Source: Bacteroidales bacterium
GTDB lineage: Bacteria > Bacteroidota > Bacteroidia > Bacteroidales > Tenuifilaceae
Direction: 5' to 3'
DNA: 56,446 nucleotides
NCBI GenBank assembly: GCA_025361485.1
Contig: JANYLA010000062.1
Location: forward strand, 1 to 56,446
Below the pieces are notes generated by a model, which saw only the letters and a list, made by a program, of their open reading frames with translations, had not been told where the DNA came from and made no database searches. Both the position numbers and the translations under genes were made by a program. Numbering within the stretch: the first letter of the stretch is position 1; each line of letters begins with the position of its first letter. Below, piece after piece: positions 9,100 to 18,713 of the stretch.

Positions 9100-9879
9100 T
9101 CAATAAATATATACTTTAGAACCAAAACCGAGAGTTTTATAAACCAGCTTAAGATCGTCGTCATTCAATCTAATGCATCCATGAGTAGCTGGCATACCAA
9201 GAAATCTTTTCCAAATAGTTCCGTGAATCATATAGTCGTTGCCAATATCTAGCGCATAATCACCTAAAACGCCGTATTCATATCTTGAATCGGCATGGGC
9301 GGAAGGAACTGGTAATCCTTCCTCAACAAATGCCCAATCGGGCTTAACCCAAATAGGGTCTGTTCGTTTAGAATTAATCTTAAACATTCCTTTCGGTGTT
9401 TTGAAAACCCACTTTTTAGGACCCTCAGTCAATAGCATAATATAACTTCCCGAACTACAGAAGCCCTCGCGTATCATCTTTTTATTTTGATAAAGAAAGA
9501 ATCGATTATTGGTTGTACTTATAATGATATAGGGTTGAGTAGGCGTAAAAGCATTGAGCTTTTTTGTAACCTTTTGAAATTCTTTATCCAGCAATGCAAT
9601 CTGCTTTGAATAGCCCTTTTGTTGTTTAAACTCAAAATCATTCACCTCAACTCGATTCCTACCTTTGCCTAACTCCTGTATCCCAGGTATAACATAGAGG
9701 AAGAATAAAATCAATGAAGGGATAAGAATAAGCACTGAAAATAAAATCAGCAGCCCTATTAAAAATCTTACAAACCAACTTCTTTTCTGTTCAACAGAAT
9801 TCTCTGGTGTAATTTCTGAATTAACACCACCCGACTCTACTGTATTTGTTAACTCGTCGTTAATTCTATTTTCTTCCAT
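9100..9879 (-). CDS. L,D-transpeptidase (YkuD domain), membrane-anchored
   Basis: L,D-transpeptidases make 3-3 cross-links in peptidoglycan or attach proteins to it, using a cysteine nucleophile in the periplasm. The 259-residue protein has a cytoplasmic acidic N-terminus, a membrane segment (about 37-63) and a C-terminal YkuD domain (about 116-259). Catalytic residues are visible: His219, then HGCIRL with Cys235. Typical Bacteroidota proteins of this type include this N-terminal anchor. The gene sits 9 nt after a second L,D-transpeptidase gene and just before the unknown gene at 8288, forming a compact operon. Whether it cross-links stems or anchors proteins cannot be told. Confidence 0.93.
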   Translation of the reverse strand: MEENRINDELTNTVESGGVNSEITPENSVEQKRSWFVRFLIGLLILFSVLILIPSLILFFLYVIPGIQELGKGRNRVEVNDFEFKQQKGYSKQIALLDKEFQKVTKKLNAFTPTQPYIIISTTNNRFFLYQNKKMIREGFCSSGSYIMLLTEGPKKWVFKTPKGMFKINSKRTDPIWVKPDWAFVEEGLPVPSAHADSRYEYGVLGDYALDIGNDYMIHGTIWKRFLGMPATHGCIRLNDDDLKLVYKTLGFGSKVYIY

Positions 9880-9888
9880 TTTATAAAA

Positions 9889-10995
9889 TTATCGAGTAAA
9901 AATTTGCTGAAGATTTTTTATTGAGCCCACAATTGTAACTGGTGTGCCAACTGCAGCTATTCTATAAATTACCTCCATTTCGTTATCTTCTAATGCAATA
10001 CATCCTTCAGTCCAATCAACGCCTTTACCACCGCTTCCATGTATCTCGATTCCACCACCAATCTTTGCGGTTGTAGGAATTAAGCCTTTGGCTTTTTCAC
10101 GATTAAAGCGCGTTTTATCCTCTTCGTTCGGATAATCAATTAGTAGCGCATTATTATATTTAGTCCCTGAGTACTTATTAATAATCCTATACATTCCCTC
10201 AGGGGTTGCTTTATCTCCCATTTTCTTTTTATCTCCCATCCAATTTCTTCCAAGTTCTACGTCAAATTCATACTTTTTGATACCATTATAGTAAACGTAA
10301 CATTTCCTTGAAAGTTTGTCGACTAGGATAGAATAACTTTGATTATTTTTTGATTCTTTGACCGCTGCTTCAGTCCATCTTTTCCACTGTGGATAGTATT
10401 TAAAATAGCGCTCAAGATCGGAATAGGCTTTATCGTATGCTGATGAAAGCATATCTTCAGCGCTATTCAACTTTTTATTGGCTGGTATAAATTGTCCTTT
10501 ACTGTAATCTATCTCTGCTTCCTTCAGGTAAAACTTTCCTGTTGATATGGAGTTTCTTGTTTCACTGGGAAGAGGATATCTATTAAAAAAAGTAGAAATA
10601 CTCTCAACAAGCTTGTTGAGTTTGTTTATTTTATCATTGAGTTTAACCTTATAGGTGCTCGTACTCAAAGTTGAAGCTTCTATAGCCTGTTTTGCTTTAT
10701 TCGTTGATTGCTTTGCAAACCTGGAGACCTTATCATATTTTCTAAAATAAATAAATTTTGCATTTTCCTTTCGCCAATTAAACATTGCAGAATCATAGTT
10801 GGCTTTTGCTTCACCATAAAGTTGCTTTGAATAGGTATCGGCTTTACTTTTAAAAGCCTTAGAAAGTGCAATTCTAGCATTATCAATTTCCTTTGCAGGT
10901 GGCTTTGGGATATAACTGATTAGTAAGTAGACAATAAACCCAAGTAGTCCCGCTACTATAACAAAAAATAAAATTTTTATATAAATCCTTTTCAT
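9889..10995 (-). CDS. L,D-transpeptidase with N-terminal helical module
   Basis: The product has 368 residues: a membrane segment at about 7-28, an alpha-helical region of about 180 residues (35-215), and a C-terminal YkuD domain (about 220-360). The catalytic site is a variant: IEIHGSGG with His319 and WTEGCIAL with Cys332, as in YafK-like enzymes, rather than SHGC. The helical part, especially residues 42-95 and 152-188, looks related to the lipoprotein encoded just upstream (11077-11670), with the same Tyr-x-Lys-Gly and Asp-Ser-Ala-Met spacing. It is separated from that gene by a terminator hairpin in an 81-nt gap. Confidence 0.9.
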   Translation of the reverse strand: MKRIYIKILFFVIVAGLLGFIVYLLISYIPKPPAKEIDNARIALSKAFKSKADTYSKQLYGEAKANYDSAMFNWRKENAKFIYFRKYDKVSRFAKQSTNKAKQAIEASTLSTSTYKVKLNDKINKLNKLVESISTFFNRYPLPSETRNSISTGKFYLKEAEIDYSKGQFIPANKKLNSAEDMLSSAYDKAYSDLERYFKYYPQWKRWTEAAVKESKNNQSYSILVDKLSRKCYVYYNGIKKYEFDVELGRNWMGDKKKMGDKATPEGMYRIINKYSGTKYNNALLIDYPNEEDKTRFNREKAKGLIPTTAKIGGGIEIHGSGGKGVDWTEGCIALEDNEMEVIYRIAAVGTPVTIVGSIKNLQQIFTR

Positions 10996-11020
10996 TCTAA
11001 TCTGAATACTCTTTTTTACA

Positions 11021-11049
11021 AAAATCCCCGGGCATTACCCAGGGATTTT
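11021..11049 (-). terminator. Terminator hairpin after the helical lipoprotein gene
   Basis: An interrupted inverted repeat (arms about 11021-11032 and 11037-11049) pairs A/T and C-rich arms with one mismatch. On the minus strand it is followed by a T-rich run. It lies between the lipoprotein stop (11077) and the transpeptidase start (10995). It may act as an attenuating terminator that gives the lipoprotein higher expression than the downstream enzymes. Confidence 0.65.
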
Positions 11050-11076
11050 CTTATAATATAAGTAGTGAACTACTTA

Positions 11077-11670
11077 TTATCTTCTTTTTACTTTAGCAAT
11101 AGCATCTTTTAATTCAGTGTTGATGCCAGTAGCTCTTTCTTTAGCTGCTTTAATTTTGTTTAAAGCATCCATGTAAGTGCCTTTGTCATAAGAAGCTTGA
11201 GCTTCAACAACAGCTGCGTCAATAGTTGCCATTTCGGTTTTGATTTGCTCTAGAACAGCAGCACCTTCTTTACCTCTTGGAGCTTTTTTGAAAAGTTTAC
11301 CGTTTTCTTCAATAACAGTTTTGATGTCTGTTAATGTAGTTTCAACTTCTTTCTTAACTTCTTCTTTCTTAACAGCTGTGTTAGCCACTAAACCGTTAGT
11401 TTGAACAAGTAGAGCTTCAAGTTTCATTTTAGCTGGGCCAAATTTCTTGAAAAGCTTTGATTTTTGAACTTCAACATCAGCCATGATAGCTTTCATTGAA
11501 TCCTGAACTGCTGCAAATTCAGTTGGTAGGTAAGTACCAGCTTCAACTTTAGCAGCGCTGTCGATAGAAACGTTAACAGCATCAATTTGTGCTTGTGGAA
11601 CTGTGCCACAGCTTGAAAGGAAAGCAACCATTACGATAGCTGCTAAACCCATAAAAACTTTGTTCTTCAT
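11077..11670 (-). CDS. Helical lipoprotein upstream of L,D-transpeptidases
   Basis: A 197-residue protein with a lipoprotein signal peptide: hydrophobic stretch 7-18, then FLSSC with the lipid-modified Cys at 21. The rest is alanine- and lysine-rich and predicted alpha-helical, resembling DUF4398-type helical lipoproteins. It falls into two parts (about 30-95 and 140-190) with similar patterns. Both resemble pieces of the neighbouring transpeptidase N-terminal region, which suggests a shared peptidoglycan- or partner-binding role. That role is inference. The codon-dense, Ala/Lys-rich composition is consistent with an abundant envelope protein. Confidence 0.8.
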   Translation of the reverse strand: MKNKVFMGLAAIVMVAFLSSCGTVPQAQIDAVNVSIDSAAKVEAGTYLPTEFAAVQDSMKAIMADVEVQKSKLFKKFGPAKMKLEALLVQTNGLVANTAVKKEEVKKEVETTLTDIKTVIEENGKLFKKAPRGKEGAAVLEQIKTEMATIDAAVVEAQASYDKGTYMDALNKIKAAKERATGINTELKDAIAKVKRR

Positions 11671-11888
11671 TTTTTTAAACTTTTTAATACTTAGGTTTGT
11701 TTTCTACTATGGAGTTAATTAAATTTAATTCCGAGTTAAATACGGCGCAAATGTATAAATATTAAAAGAAAAAACCATGTTTTTTTAATTATTATTTACA
11801 CAAGCCATTCAAATACCTAATGATTCAATAAAAAAATATTTCAAATTCAGTTCTATTTGCAGTATTTATAAGAGTTATGCAAAAAAAA

Positions 11889-12818
11889 CTATTTATTATT
11901 TTCATCACTCATTTTCATTACCCCCATCAACTGCTGTACGGTTTTTTGCATTCCTTCTGTTGATCCATCCAAGAAAATAACATTCCCCTTACCCGTCTCG
12001 GCAAAATGTTTAATTGCTTCAGTCCACATGGAGAAGAGAAGGAATGAAGAATCAAGATTGGCCTCGTTCATTTCTCTTGCCGCTTGAGCCATACCCTTTG
12101 CCATCTCTTCACGGAATAAAGCAATACCTTGACCTCTCATCGTAGCAGCGTCGCGCTCAGCGGCTGCAGATATTTTTATGGCGTTACCCTCAGCTTCAGC
12201 TGCCTTAGTTTTGGTAATAAGCAAAGCTTGACCTTCATTCTCAGCAGCAGCTTTAAGATTGCTTGACGCAACAACTTTTGCCATGGAAGTTAAAATCTCC
12301 TTATCAAAAGTAATATCGTTTAGCTGAAGATCGATAAGATGATAACCCCAATTTTCGAGTGTTTGGTCAAGGTGTTTTTTTACTTCTAAAACAATTTCTG
12401 TTCTAAGGCTTAAGATTTCAGCCTGTCTTTTTGTTGCAACAAAACTACGAATAGTTCCTTCAATTGTTCTTATTAGAGCTTGCATTAAGTTCCTTTCATC
12501 GATAAACTTAAACGCTACATTTTTAATTGAATCTTCCGATTGGTTGATAACGCTATAAAGAACCATTGCTTTAAAATACACATTAGCTTGGTCTTGAGTT
12601 ACCGCTTGAAACTCGAGTTCAACTGACCGATTTTGGATTGAAATTCTTTTGTAGATAACCTCAAATAGTGGAATCTTAAAATTAAGTCCGGGGCCCATTA
12701 CACGACGATACTTGCCAAAAATTGTTACAACGGCAACATATCCCTGACGAACAGTAATAAATCCTGAGAAGAGGATTAGTACAGCAACTCCAATGATAAT
12801 AAAAGGTGTGTAGTTCAT
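11889..12818 (-). CDS. SPFH/band 7 (stomatin-like) membrane protein
   Basis: The 309-residue protein has an N-terminal membrane segment (about 3-22), followed by the SPFH domain beginning VRQGYVAVVTIFGKYRRV and ending near residue 190. A long Ala/Glu-rich coiled coil with AAAENEGQA-type repeats follows. This is typical of stomatin/HflC-like scaffolds that oligomerise on the membrane and organise proteases or lipid domains. No partner protease (HtpX, HflK or NfeD) is adjacent. The gene is separated from the Nramp gene upstream on the same strand by 105 nt. The ligand is unknown. Confidence 0.92.
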   Translation of the reverse strand: MNYTPFIIIGVAVLILFSGFITVRQGYVAVVTIFGKYRRVMGPGLNFKIPLFEVIYKRISIQNRSVELEFQAVTQDQANVYFKAMVLYSVINQSEDSIKNVAFKFIDERNLMQALIRTIEGTIRSFVATKRQAEILSLRTEIVLEVKKHLDQTLENWGYHLIDLQLNDITFDKEILTSMAKVVASSNLKAAAENEGQALLITKTKAAEAEGNAIKISAAAERDAATMRGQGIALFREEMAKGMAQAAREMNEANLDSSFLLFSMWTEAIKHFAETGKGNVIFLDGSTEGMQKTVQQLMGVMKMSDENNK

Positions 12819-12923
12819 AGCAAATAATTTAATTGGTTATTATCCTATAAAAGTATAAAAAAATAGATAATGGTGGATGAAATTAACGCTCCAAAAAAAT
12901 GATTTCATAACGATAGGATTAGC

Positions 12924-14186
12924 CTATAAAATAAAACTCATAAAAAGCATAATATTAAGGATGGTAACAATAACTCCAATAGTATAAATGAGAGTGCGAG
13001 TAAAAAATGTATTCTTGTATTTACCCATAACCTTTTTCGAGGAGGTTAATTTAACCTGTAGGAAAATGGTGATTGGTAATTGTATGCTAAGAACCATTTG
13101 TGAAATAATCAATCCATTAAAAGGGTTGGAGATTAAAAGGATTATAAGAAAGGCAACAACCAGAGAAATAGCAACGCCCAAACGTGAGTGGTTATCCTTG
13201 ATATCGTAGGGCTCTTTGTACATCCCGGCAAATATTGATCCTGCGGCCATTCCTGATGTTATAGTAGATGCAACTCCAGCAAAAAGTAAAGCAACGGCAA
13301 ATACTACAACTGCGTTACTACCAAGTAATGGCTCAAGAAGATGATTTGCTTGCTGCAGCTCTGTTATTTGAATCTTGTTCTTGTAAAATGTTGCAGCGGC
13401 AAGCAGTATCATCGCGCTATTTATTGCCCATCCAATCAGCATTGAAAACAGCGTGTCGAAAAATTCAAATTTAAGCTGCTTTTTAATGACCTTTTCATCC
13501 TGTAGATTCCATTGTCGACTTTGGATAATCTCCGAATGGAGAAAAAGATTATGAGGCATAACAACTGCACCAAGCACGCTCATTATAATAATCATCGAGC
13601 CGTCAGGAAATGATGGGGTAACCCATGAATGGATTGCGTGCTCCCAATTAATATCTACCAGTGTAAGTTCGTATATAAATGACAAGCCGATGATTGAGAC
13701 AAAAGCGATTATCCACTTCTCAATCATTCGATACGAATTGGAGTAAAGCATTATAGCCACAAATATTAGCACAAGGAGGGCACCTGCACGTATCGGAATA
13801 TAAAAAAGCATATTTAAAGCAATTGCACCGCCTAAGATTTCGGCCAACGAGGTTGATATTGAAGCTAACATGGCCGAACCCAATACCATATTTGAGTATC
13901 GAGGTTTAAGGTGAATGCTCGCTGCCTCGGAAAGGCACAAGCCAGTGGCAATTCCAAGGTGGGCAACATTATGCTGAAGTATAATCAGCATAAAGGTTGA
14001 GAAGGTTACCATCCAAAGTAACGTGTATCCGTAGTCTGCCCCTGCAGCAAGGTTTGATGCCCAATTACCAGGATCGATAAACCCAACTGTAACGAGTAAA
14101 CCAGGGCCTATAAATTTAAAAATATCTTCTCCCCCAAAACGTGGTCGATAACCTTTTGCATCTATCTTCTGTAGAAACTTAAACAT
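12924..14186 (-). CDS. mntH: Nramp-family divalent metal transporter
   Basis: Imports Mn2+ or Fe2+ with protons across the inner membrane. The 420-residue protein has about eleven membrane helices. The metal site is intact: DPGN at 38-41 in helix 1, and Ala207-Val-Val-Met210-Pro-His-Asn in helix 6, the combination typical of transition-metal Nramps. The Met argues against an Mg2+- or Al3+-selective variant. No MntR or Fur-type regulator site was recognised upstream. It precedes the SPFH gene on the same strand; a 46-nt gap separates it from the MprF-like gene. Confidence 0.92.
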   Translation of the reverse strand: MFKFLQKIDAKGYRPRFGGEDIFKFIGPGLLVTVGFIDPGNWASNLAAGADYGYTLLWMVTFSTFMLIILQHNVAHLGIATGLCLSEAASIHLKPRYSNMVLGSAMLASISTSLAEILGGAIALNMLFYIPIRAGALLVLIFVAIMLYSNSYRMIEKWIIAFVSIIGLSFIYELTLVDINWEHAIHSWVTPSFPDGSMIIIMSVLGAVVMPHNLFLHSEIIQSRQWNLQDEKVIKKQLKFEFFDTLFSMLIGWAINSAMILLAAATFYKNKIQITELQQANHLLEPLLGSNAVVVFAVALLFAGVASTITSGMAAGSIFAGMYKEPYDIKDNHSRLGVAISLVVAFLIILLISNPFNGLIISQMVLSIQLPITIFLQVKLTSSKKVMGKYKNTFFTRTLIYTIGVIVTILNIMLFMSFIL

Positions 14187-14232
14187 ATTATATATCGCTA
14201 AACTTATTGAACAATAATATTTTATTAAGCAT

Positions 14233-16863
14233 TTAAGGTTTTATGATCTTTGATAATACCCTTGGAACTTGAATTAAATCATAGTCATTATCGTAAATCA
14301 AGTATTTATTATACCAAATCGGTGAGTATTTTTCCTTGAAATCACGCAATCCTTTATAGTGCGAAAACGAACGAATTTTATCATATGCAAATTTCATTGA
14401 CTTCTCGGGAAAAGTGTGTGGGTCGTTTAAGCCAGACATTGGAGCAAAGCCAAGATTTACAAATTTGAAATTTTGCATTCTCAGGTAGTTAAACATTTCA
14501 ATCATAATAAAATCGAGAACACCATTGGGCGCATCGGCTGTCTTTCTAATTAAATCGTAAGTCGATTCTTCTTTTGCATAATCGGGGATTATATTCAAGA
14601 AAGCCACCACTTTTTCCTCAGGGCTCTCAACAGTAATAATAGTATTTTGTTTTAGTTCATCCCAAACAAACATCCCCTGTGAGAAGATTAGCTCTTTTCG
14701 TTCCATCATGGCTAACCATTCATCTGAAACCGCTTTGATTTTTTGAAGTTCACCATCTTTTATAGGTGAAGAGTAAATCTTAGCCTTATACCCTCTTTCT
14801 ATCACTTTATTAACGGCATTCCTTAACGATTTACGACTACCGCCCTCAAGGGTAAATGATTGCAAATCGACAACTCCTTCTTGTCCAAGAAACAGGCTCT
14901 TTTTCCCAACTCCTTTATAAATAGATAGGTTCTCTTCAGGAACACGATAGTAAATGCTCTTCAACCCATTCTCATAACAGTATAAATCGAAGGATTTAAT
15001 ACACTCCCCAATTGATTTTTCATTCATTCCAACAGGATTCTCAAGAACTACAGCAAAATTCCCTGAAATCCTGTAAGAGATAAAAGAATTTTCGTTGTCC
15101 GAAAAGAAAAATAGTTTATCGGAATAGGTTTTAAAGTAGTCCAGCCCCGATGAACCATAATGGTTAACTAGTTCCTTTGCCTTTTGTAGTTCTTGTTCAG
15201 AAACTGAGTCCTTAAATACAAAAGGTCTGATAAGGGTATAAATAAGAAACGAAATTGAAGCGAAACCACTTATATTTATCGAAAGTAAAAAATACCTTGC
15301 AAACGAACCCACTGGAATCAAGTCGCTACTTCCAACCAAAAAGTAATACTGTAAAGTATACTGGACTGATTGCAACCAGCTGAAATCGATGTTAAAATGT
15401 TTTTTATCAAGAAAATAAAAACCAATTATCCCATAAATAAGTACTGCCAAAAAACTAAGCAATGCCGTTTGAATTCCGATATACCGTAACCTAGGATTAT
15501 TTTTTACATAATAATCTTTTCGAGTACCAAGCAAAACGAGCAAAACAATAAATGCTAATATCGCTTCCTCATAATCAATAGCTTTTGTTAGATGACCAAC
15601 TATCGAAACAGCACTGAGCAAAACTGCAAACCACCATGCTGTGCGAAGCCCTTTAAGTAAAAACGCTGATGTTATCAGCATAAACAAACTAGCAATCATT
15701 ACAAAATAGTTTGATGCAGTTATAGCATCCACAGGGATAAAATTCTGAAGGGCTTCTATTCGTTCCGATATTGCTGGTGTTAAAACGGATATAATATTTA
15801 TTATACTCAAGAACAATAACAACATTGCAGGGATGACCCTCATCAGTAGCTTGTTGATTTTCAAAACAAAACTTAAAATACCAGCTAACAGGGGCAGCCA
15901 AAACTCAAAAAATCGATAAAGAAAAGTGATTGCAATGGCCTCAACATTGGTATAACCAAATTGAACAAGAATGTACGACATGCTGACTTCAATAGCACCT
16001 AAACCTCGTAGAAATGGTGATACAATTAAAAAAATCACAGCAATTAGGTAAGCCATCAGTGCGGCAAAAAGTGAGGGCGACAGATTTAAAGCCAGCATGG
16101 CAACATAAAGATGAAGAATTCCCACAATATCAATAACCACTGACACTAAAATGGTAAGATAGAATTGTTTTCTATTAATTTTTTTGCTCCTCAACTCTTC
16201 GAGAAAAAGTTCAAATGAAGGAGATATTTTAATAATCCATCGATAAAGCAATCCTTTGCTGATTACTATTCGATAAACAGCATAAGCCGCTGATATTAAT
16301 ATGATAACAGCAATAAGAGCGTACCATTCGCCAGGACCAATGCTTCCTAAAAATAAAGCAATTGTGAATACCGGAATTGCAACAATTACCACTGAGAGGA
16401 TTCCTACAAATCCATATACCGATGATGCAAAATGAATCTGAGTCTTCGAAATCCCCTTTTTTTCAATCTCGCCAGTAAAAAATGCTAATGATGATACTCC
16501 ACCTGCCGGAAGAAAAATGCTAATAAAATTTCGTTTAAGAAAAAGAATCGTTGCTGAAACTATAGATACTTTACTATGAACCGATGCAAATGAGGTTACA
16601 TACATTAACCCTTGTAATAGAAGATATATTAAAGTAATGCAAATACCTATTAATACAAGAATCCATCGTGAAGAAACAAGTACTGTTTTTACTTCAATAA
16701 GTTCAGCGCGCTCATGTTTCAAGAACCAAATACCCAGCGCAACAAAGAATAAGGTAAGAATGAATTGCCCTATTAAATTTCCATTCTCGCGAAGAAAAGG
16801 GATGCTCTTTTCTTTCATTATCTGCGGAATTTTTTTTAATAATAAATCGGTCTTCATAATCAT
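14233..16863 (-). CDS. mprF: MprF-like bifunctional lipid flippase/aminoacyl transferase
   Basis: MprF transfers an amino acid from aminoacyl-tRNA to phosphatidylglycerol and flips the product outward, which lowers surface negative charge. The product of about 876 residues has roughly 14 membrane helices in its first two thirds (flippase and channel). The last 300 or so residues form a soluble DUF2156 synthetase domain, with conserved stretches such as YRVPEENLSIYKGVGKKS and GFAPMSGL. The start is taken at the ATG at 16863 (a second is at 16857); a TTG further upstream would run into the DUF998-like gene. The amino acid used is unknown. No separate hydrolase is nearby. Confidence 0.9.
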   Translation of the reverse strand: MIMKTDLLLKKIPQIMKEKSIPFLRENGNLIGQFILTLFFVALGIWFLKHERAELIEVKTVLVSSRWILVLIGICITLIYLLLQGLMYVTSFASVHSKVSIVSATILFLKRNFISIFLPAGGVSSLAFFTGEIEKKGISKTQIHFASSVYGFVGILSVVIVAIPVFTIALFLGSIGPGEWYALIAVIILISAAYAVYRIVISKGLLYRWIIKISPSFELFLEELRSKKINRKQFYLTILVSVVIDIVGILHLYVAMLALNLSPSLFAALMAYLIAVIFLIVSPFLRGLGAIEVSMSYILVQFGYTNVEAIAITFLYRFFEFWLPLLAGILSFVLKINKLLMRVIPAMLLLFLSIINIISVLTPAISERIEALQNFIPVDAITASNYFVMIASLFMLITSAFLLKGLRTAWWFAVLLSAVSIVGHLTKAIDYEEAILAFIVLLVLLGTRKDYYVKNNPRLRYIGIQTALLSFLAVLIYGIIGFYFLDKKHFNIDFSWLQSVQYTLQYYFLVGSSDLIPVGSFARYFLLSINISGFASISFLIYTLIRPFVFKDSVSEQELQKAKELVNHYGSSGLDYFKTYSDKLFFFSDNENSFISYRISGNFAVVLENPVGMNEKSIGECIKSFDLYCYENGLKSIYYRVPEENLSIYKGVGKKSLFLGQEGVVDLQSFTLEGGSRKSLRNAVNKVIERGYKAKIYSSPIKDGELQKIKAVSDEWLAMMERKELIFSQGMFVWDELKQNTIITVESPEEKVVAFLNIIPDYAKEESTYDLIRKTADAPNGVLDFIMIEMFNYLRMQNFKFVNLGFAPMSGLNDPHTFPEKSMKFAYDKIRSFSHYKGLRDFKEKYSPIWYNKYLIYDNDYDLIQVPRVLSKIIKP

Positions 16864-16921
16864 ATTTTGTTTCTTGCCATAATGAATTAAGTTAAGACAT
16901 TGTTTGTAACCTATCTTTATA

Positions 16922-17563
16922 TTAAACTTTTGGTTTATGTTTAAGCATATAAAAAGCAATTACGATAATATAACTATAATAATTCAACATTAATAAACGT
17001 TGCCATAATCCTTTATATGAAGCGATAAAACTACCAGTAAAGTAATCCAAACGGGCGATGCCAAAAAGAAGTAAAAAGGTAAACCCGAGAGCAAAAACAA
17101 TTATTGAGAGTTTATAAAGTTTAAAGTTGTTATTACCCTTGAAGAAATTTAGTAAGACAAGTGGCAGAAAGAATATTCCAGCTATTCCAATCCCTCCAAT
17201 AGCATCGTGAACATAGCCTATAAATGTCAACTTATCGCCAACATAGTCTGCAGGGAAAAGACCCGACCCAACCCCCTCGCCTAAACCATAAATAGCAATT
17301 AACCACGATGCTATTCGTGCTCGCTTATTCGAAAAAGTTAACCCAAAACCAATACCAAATATTGTTAAAAGAATCCCTACCACAACCCACCAAGCAGACA
17401 TTTCGAATGAAACAGGGCTTACTGATGCCCCCAATCCGCTCATCGAATCTCTGAGTTGGCTATAACCAGGGTAATATTTTCCCAGAATAAACATTACTAA
17501 AAAATCGCCCAAGCAAGCGGTGATAGAGGCAGCAAATGCAACAACAATGAATTTATTTTTCAT
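16922..17563 (-). CDS. DUF998-like membrane protein
   Basis: A 213-residue protein with six or seven membrane segments. The loop after the first helix (YYPGYSQLRDSMSGLGA) is characteristic of DUF998-type proteins, whose function is unknown. Start at the ATG at 17563; the stop lies 59 nt before the mprF-like ATG on the same strand, so the two are probably co-transcribed. A role in membrane lipid homeostasis with the MprF-like protein is only a guess from position. Confidence 0.8.
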   Translation of the reverse strand: MKNKFIVVAFAASITACLGDFLVMFILGKYYPGYSQLRDSMSGLGASVSPVSFEMSAWWVVVGILLTIFGIGFGLTFSNKRARIASWLIAIYGLGEGVGSGLFPADYVGDKLTFIGYVHDAIGGIGIAGIFFLPLVLLNFFKGNNNFKLYKLSIIVFALGFTFLLLFGIARLDYFTGSFIASYKGLWQRLLMLNYYSYIIVIAFYMLKHKPKV

Positions 17564-17708
17564 ACCCGAAAATTTTTAGTCCGAAATCACAAAAAGCAAC
17601 AATCAATTAAAGAACAAGGTTAAATTAAATAGTGTTAATTTTACGTTAAGACAAAAACAATATTGTGATTTTTCTCTTAAGCATCTAATAAGTAATTCAA
17701 CGACGATT

Positions 17709-18440
17709 ATGAAAGCATTGACATTCTCATTCTATTTATTACTTTTTCACTTTTCATTTGAAGCATTTGCTCAACCAGTATTTAAAAACCCTAATTTACC
17801 AGATAAAGAATCATACGAAATTAGTGATTATATTGATAAAGCGAATGGATATGTTATAACAAAAGTTAATATTTCAGTAAAAGAACGAAATGGATTAAAG
17901 TACTACTATATCTATGCTACCGAGGGATCAAATTTTTCGAATGAGATTGAGTTGAATTATGATAATTTAACAACCATTTCAGAAAAAAGGGTCGACCAAA
18001 AAACAAACAGCATAGTAGAATACTACTCTAATAATGGCAATAACAATGTTCATTTTTACAATAAAGAAAAGGGCATAGACAAAGATTTTTTCACCTTGGA
18101 AAAGAACATATATTCACGATATGCATACTTCTTCTCGCTTAGTGGCTTTCCATTCGAAACGATAAAAAGCGTCTCCTTCGATACTTATATGGCTGAATAC
18201 GGCAATGCACTTACCATGAGAGCAACGAATACTGGCAAACAAACCATAACAGTTAAGGCAGGTACCTTTGAATGCTATAAACTTGAACTTTCAGTTGCAG
18301 GTTGGATTTCAATATTTGCACCAGATGTTTATTACATATACTTTTCAGTTGATAGTCCTCATCACTTTATCAAATACGAAGAGAAAGAAGACAATGGTTT
18401 ATGGAGTTCAGACGAACTAATTCGGATAATTAACAATTGA
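17709..18440 (+). CDS. Secreted DUF3108-like protein
   Basis: A 243-residue protein with a clear signal peptide (about 1-21, ending Ala-Phe-Ala-Gln). The rest is beta-rich, with the segment VKAGTFECYKLEL, which is typical of DUF3108 and related lipoprotein-like folds in Bacteroidota. The function of this family is not known; a periplasmic or surface location is inferred from the signal. It is monocistronic and followed by 273 nt before the sensor phosphatase gene on the same strand. Confidence 0.65.
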   Translation: MKALTFSFYLLLFHFSFEAFAQPVFKNPNLPDKESYEISDYIDKANGYVITKVNISVKERNGLKYYYIYATEGSNFSNEIELNYDNLTTISEKRVDQKTNSIVEYYSNNGNNNVHFYNKEKGIDKDFFTLEKNIYSRYAYFFSLSGFPFETIKSVSFDTYMAEYGNALTMRATNTGKQTITVKAGTFECYKLELSVAGWISIFAPDVYYIYFSVDSPHHFIKYEEKEDNGLWSSDELIRIINN

Positions 18441-18713
18441 GAAAATAGATTCATCCACATTGGAATAGCTTAAACTACACTTCAAAGAGTAGTAATTAAT
18501 CAAACAGATCGGTTTTATTAAAGTAAAAGACAACGATAATTAACAATTCAACACATTTTTCACATAAGCAATTAATTATCAAACCAAAACACAATTTCAA
18601 TCGTATATAATAATGGTTTAGAATGATAATCTAGCTTTTTTAGTAAAAATTTTCGCCATTAACCCAGTATTTGCTATAAAAATTAATATCTTGGTTTCAG
18701 ATTTTTTCGGCAT

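Noticed and set aside
12988..13474. Plus-strand frames opposite the Nramp gene
   Set aside because: Antisense shadows with no recognisable features.
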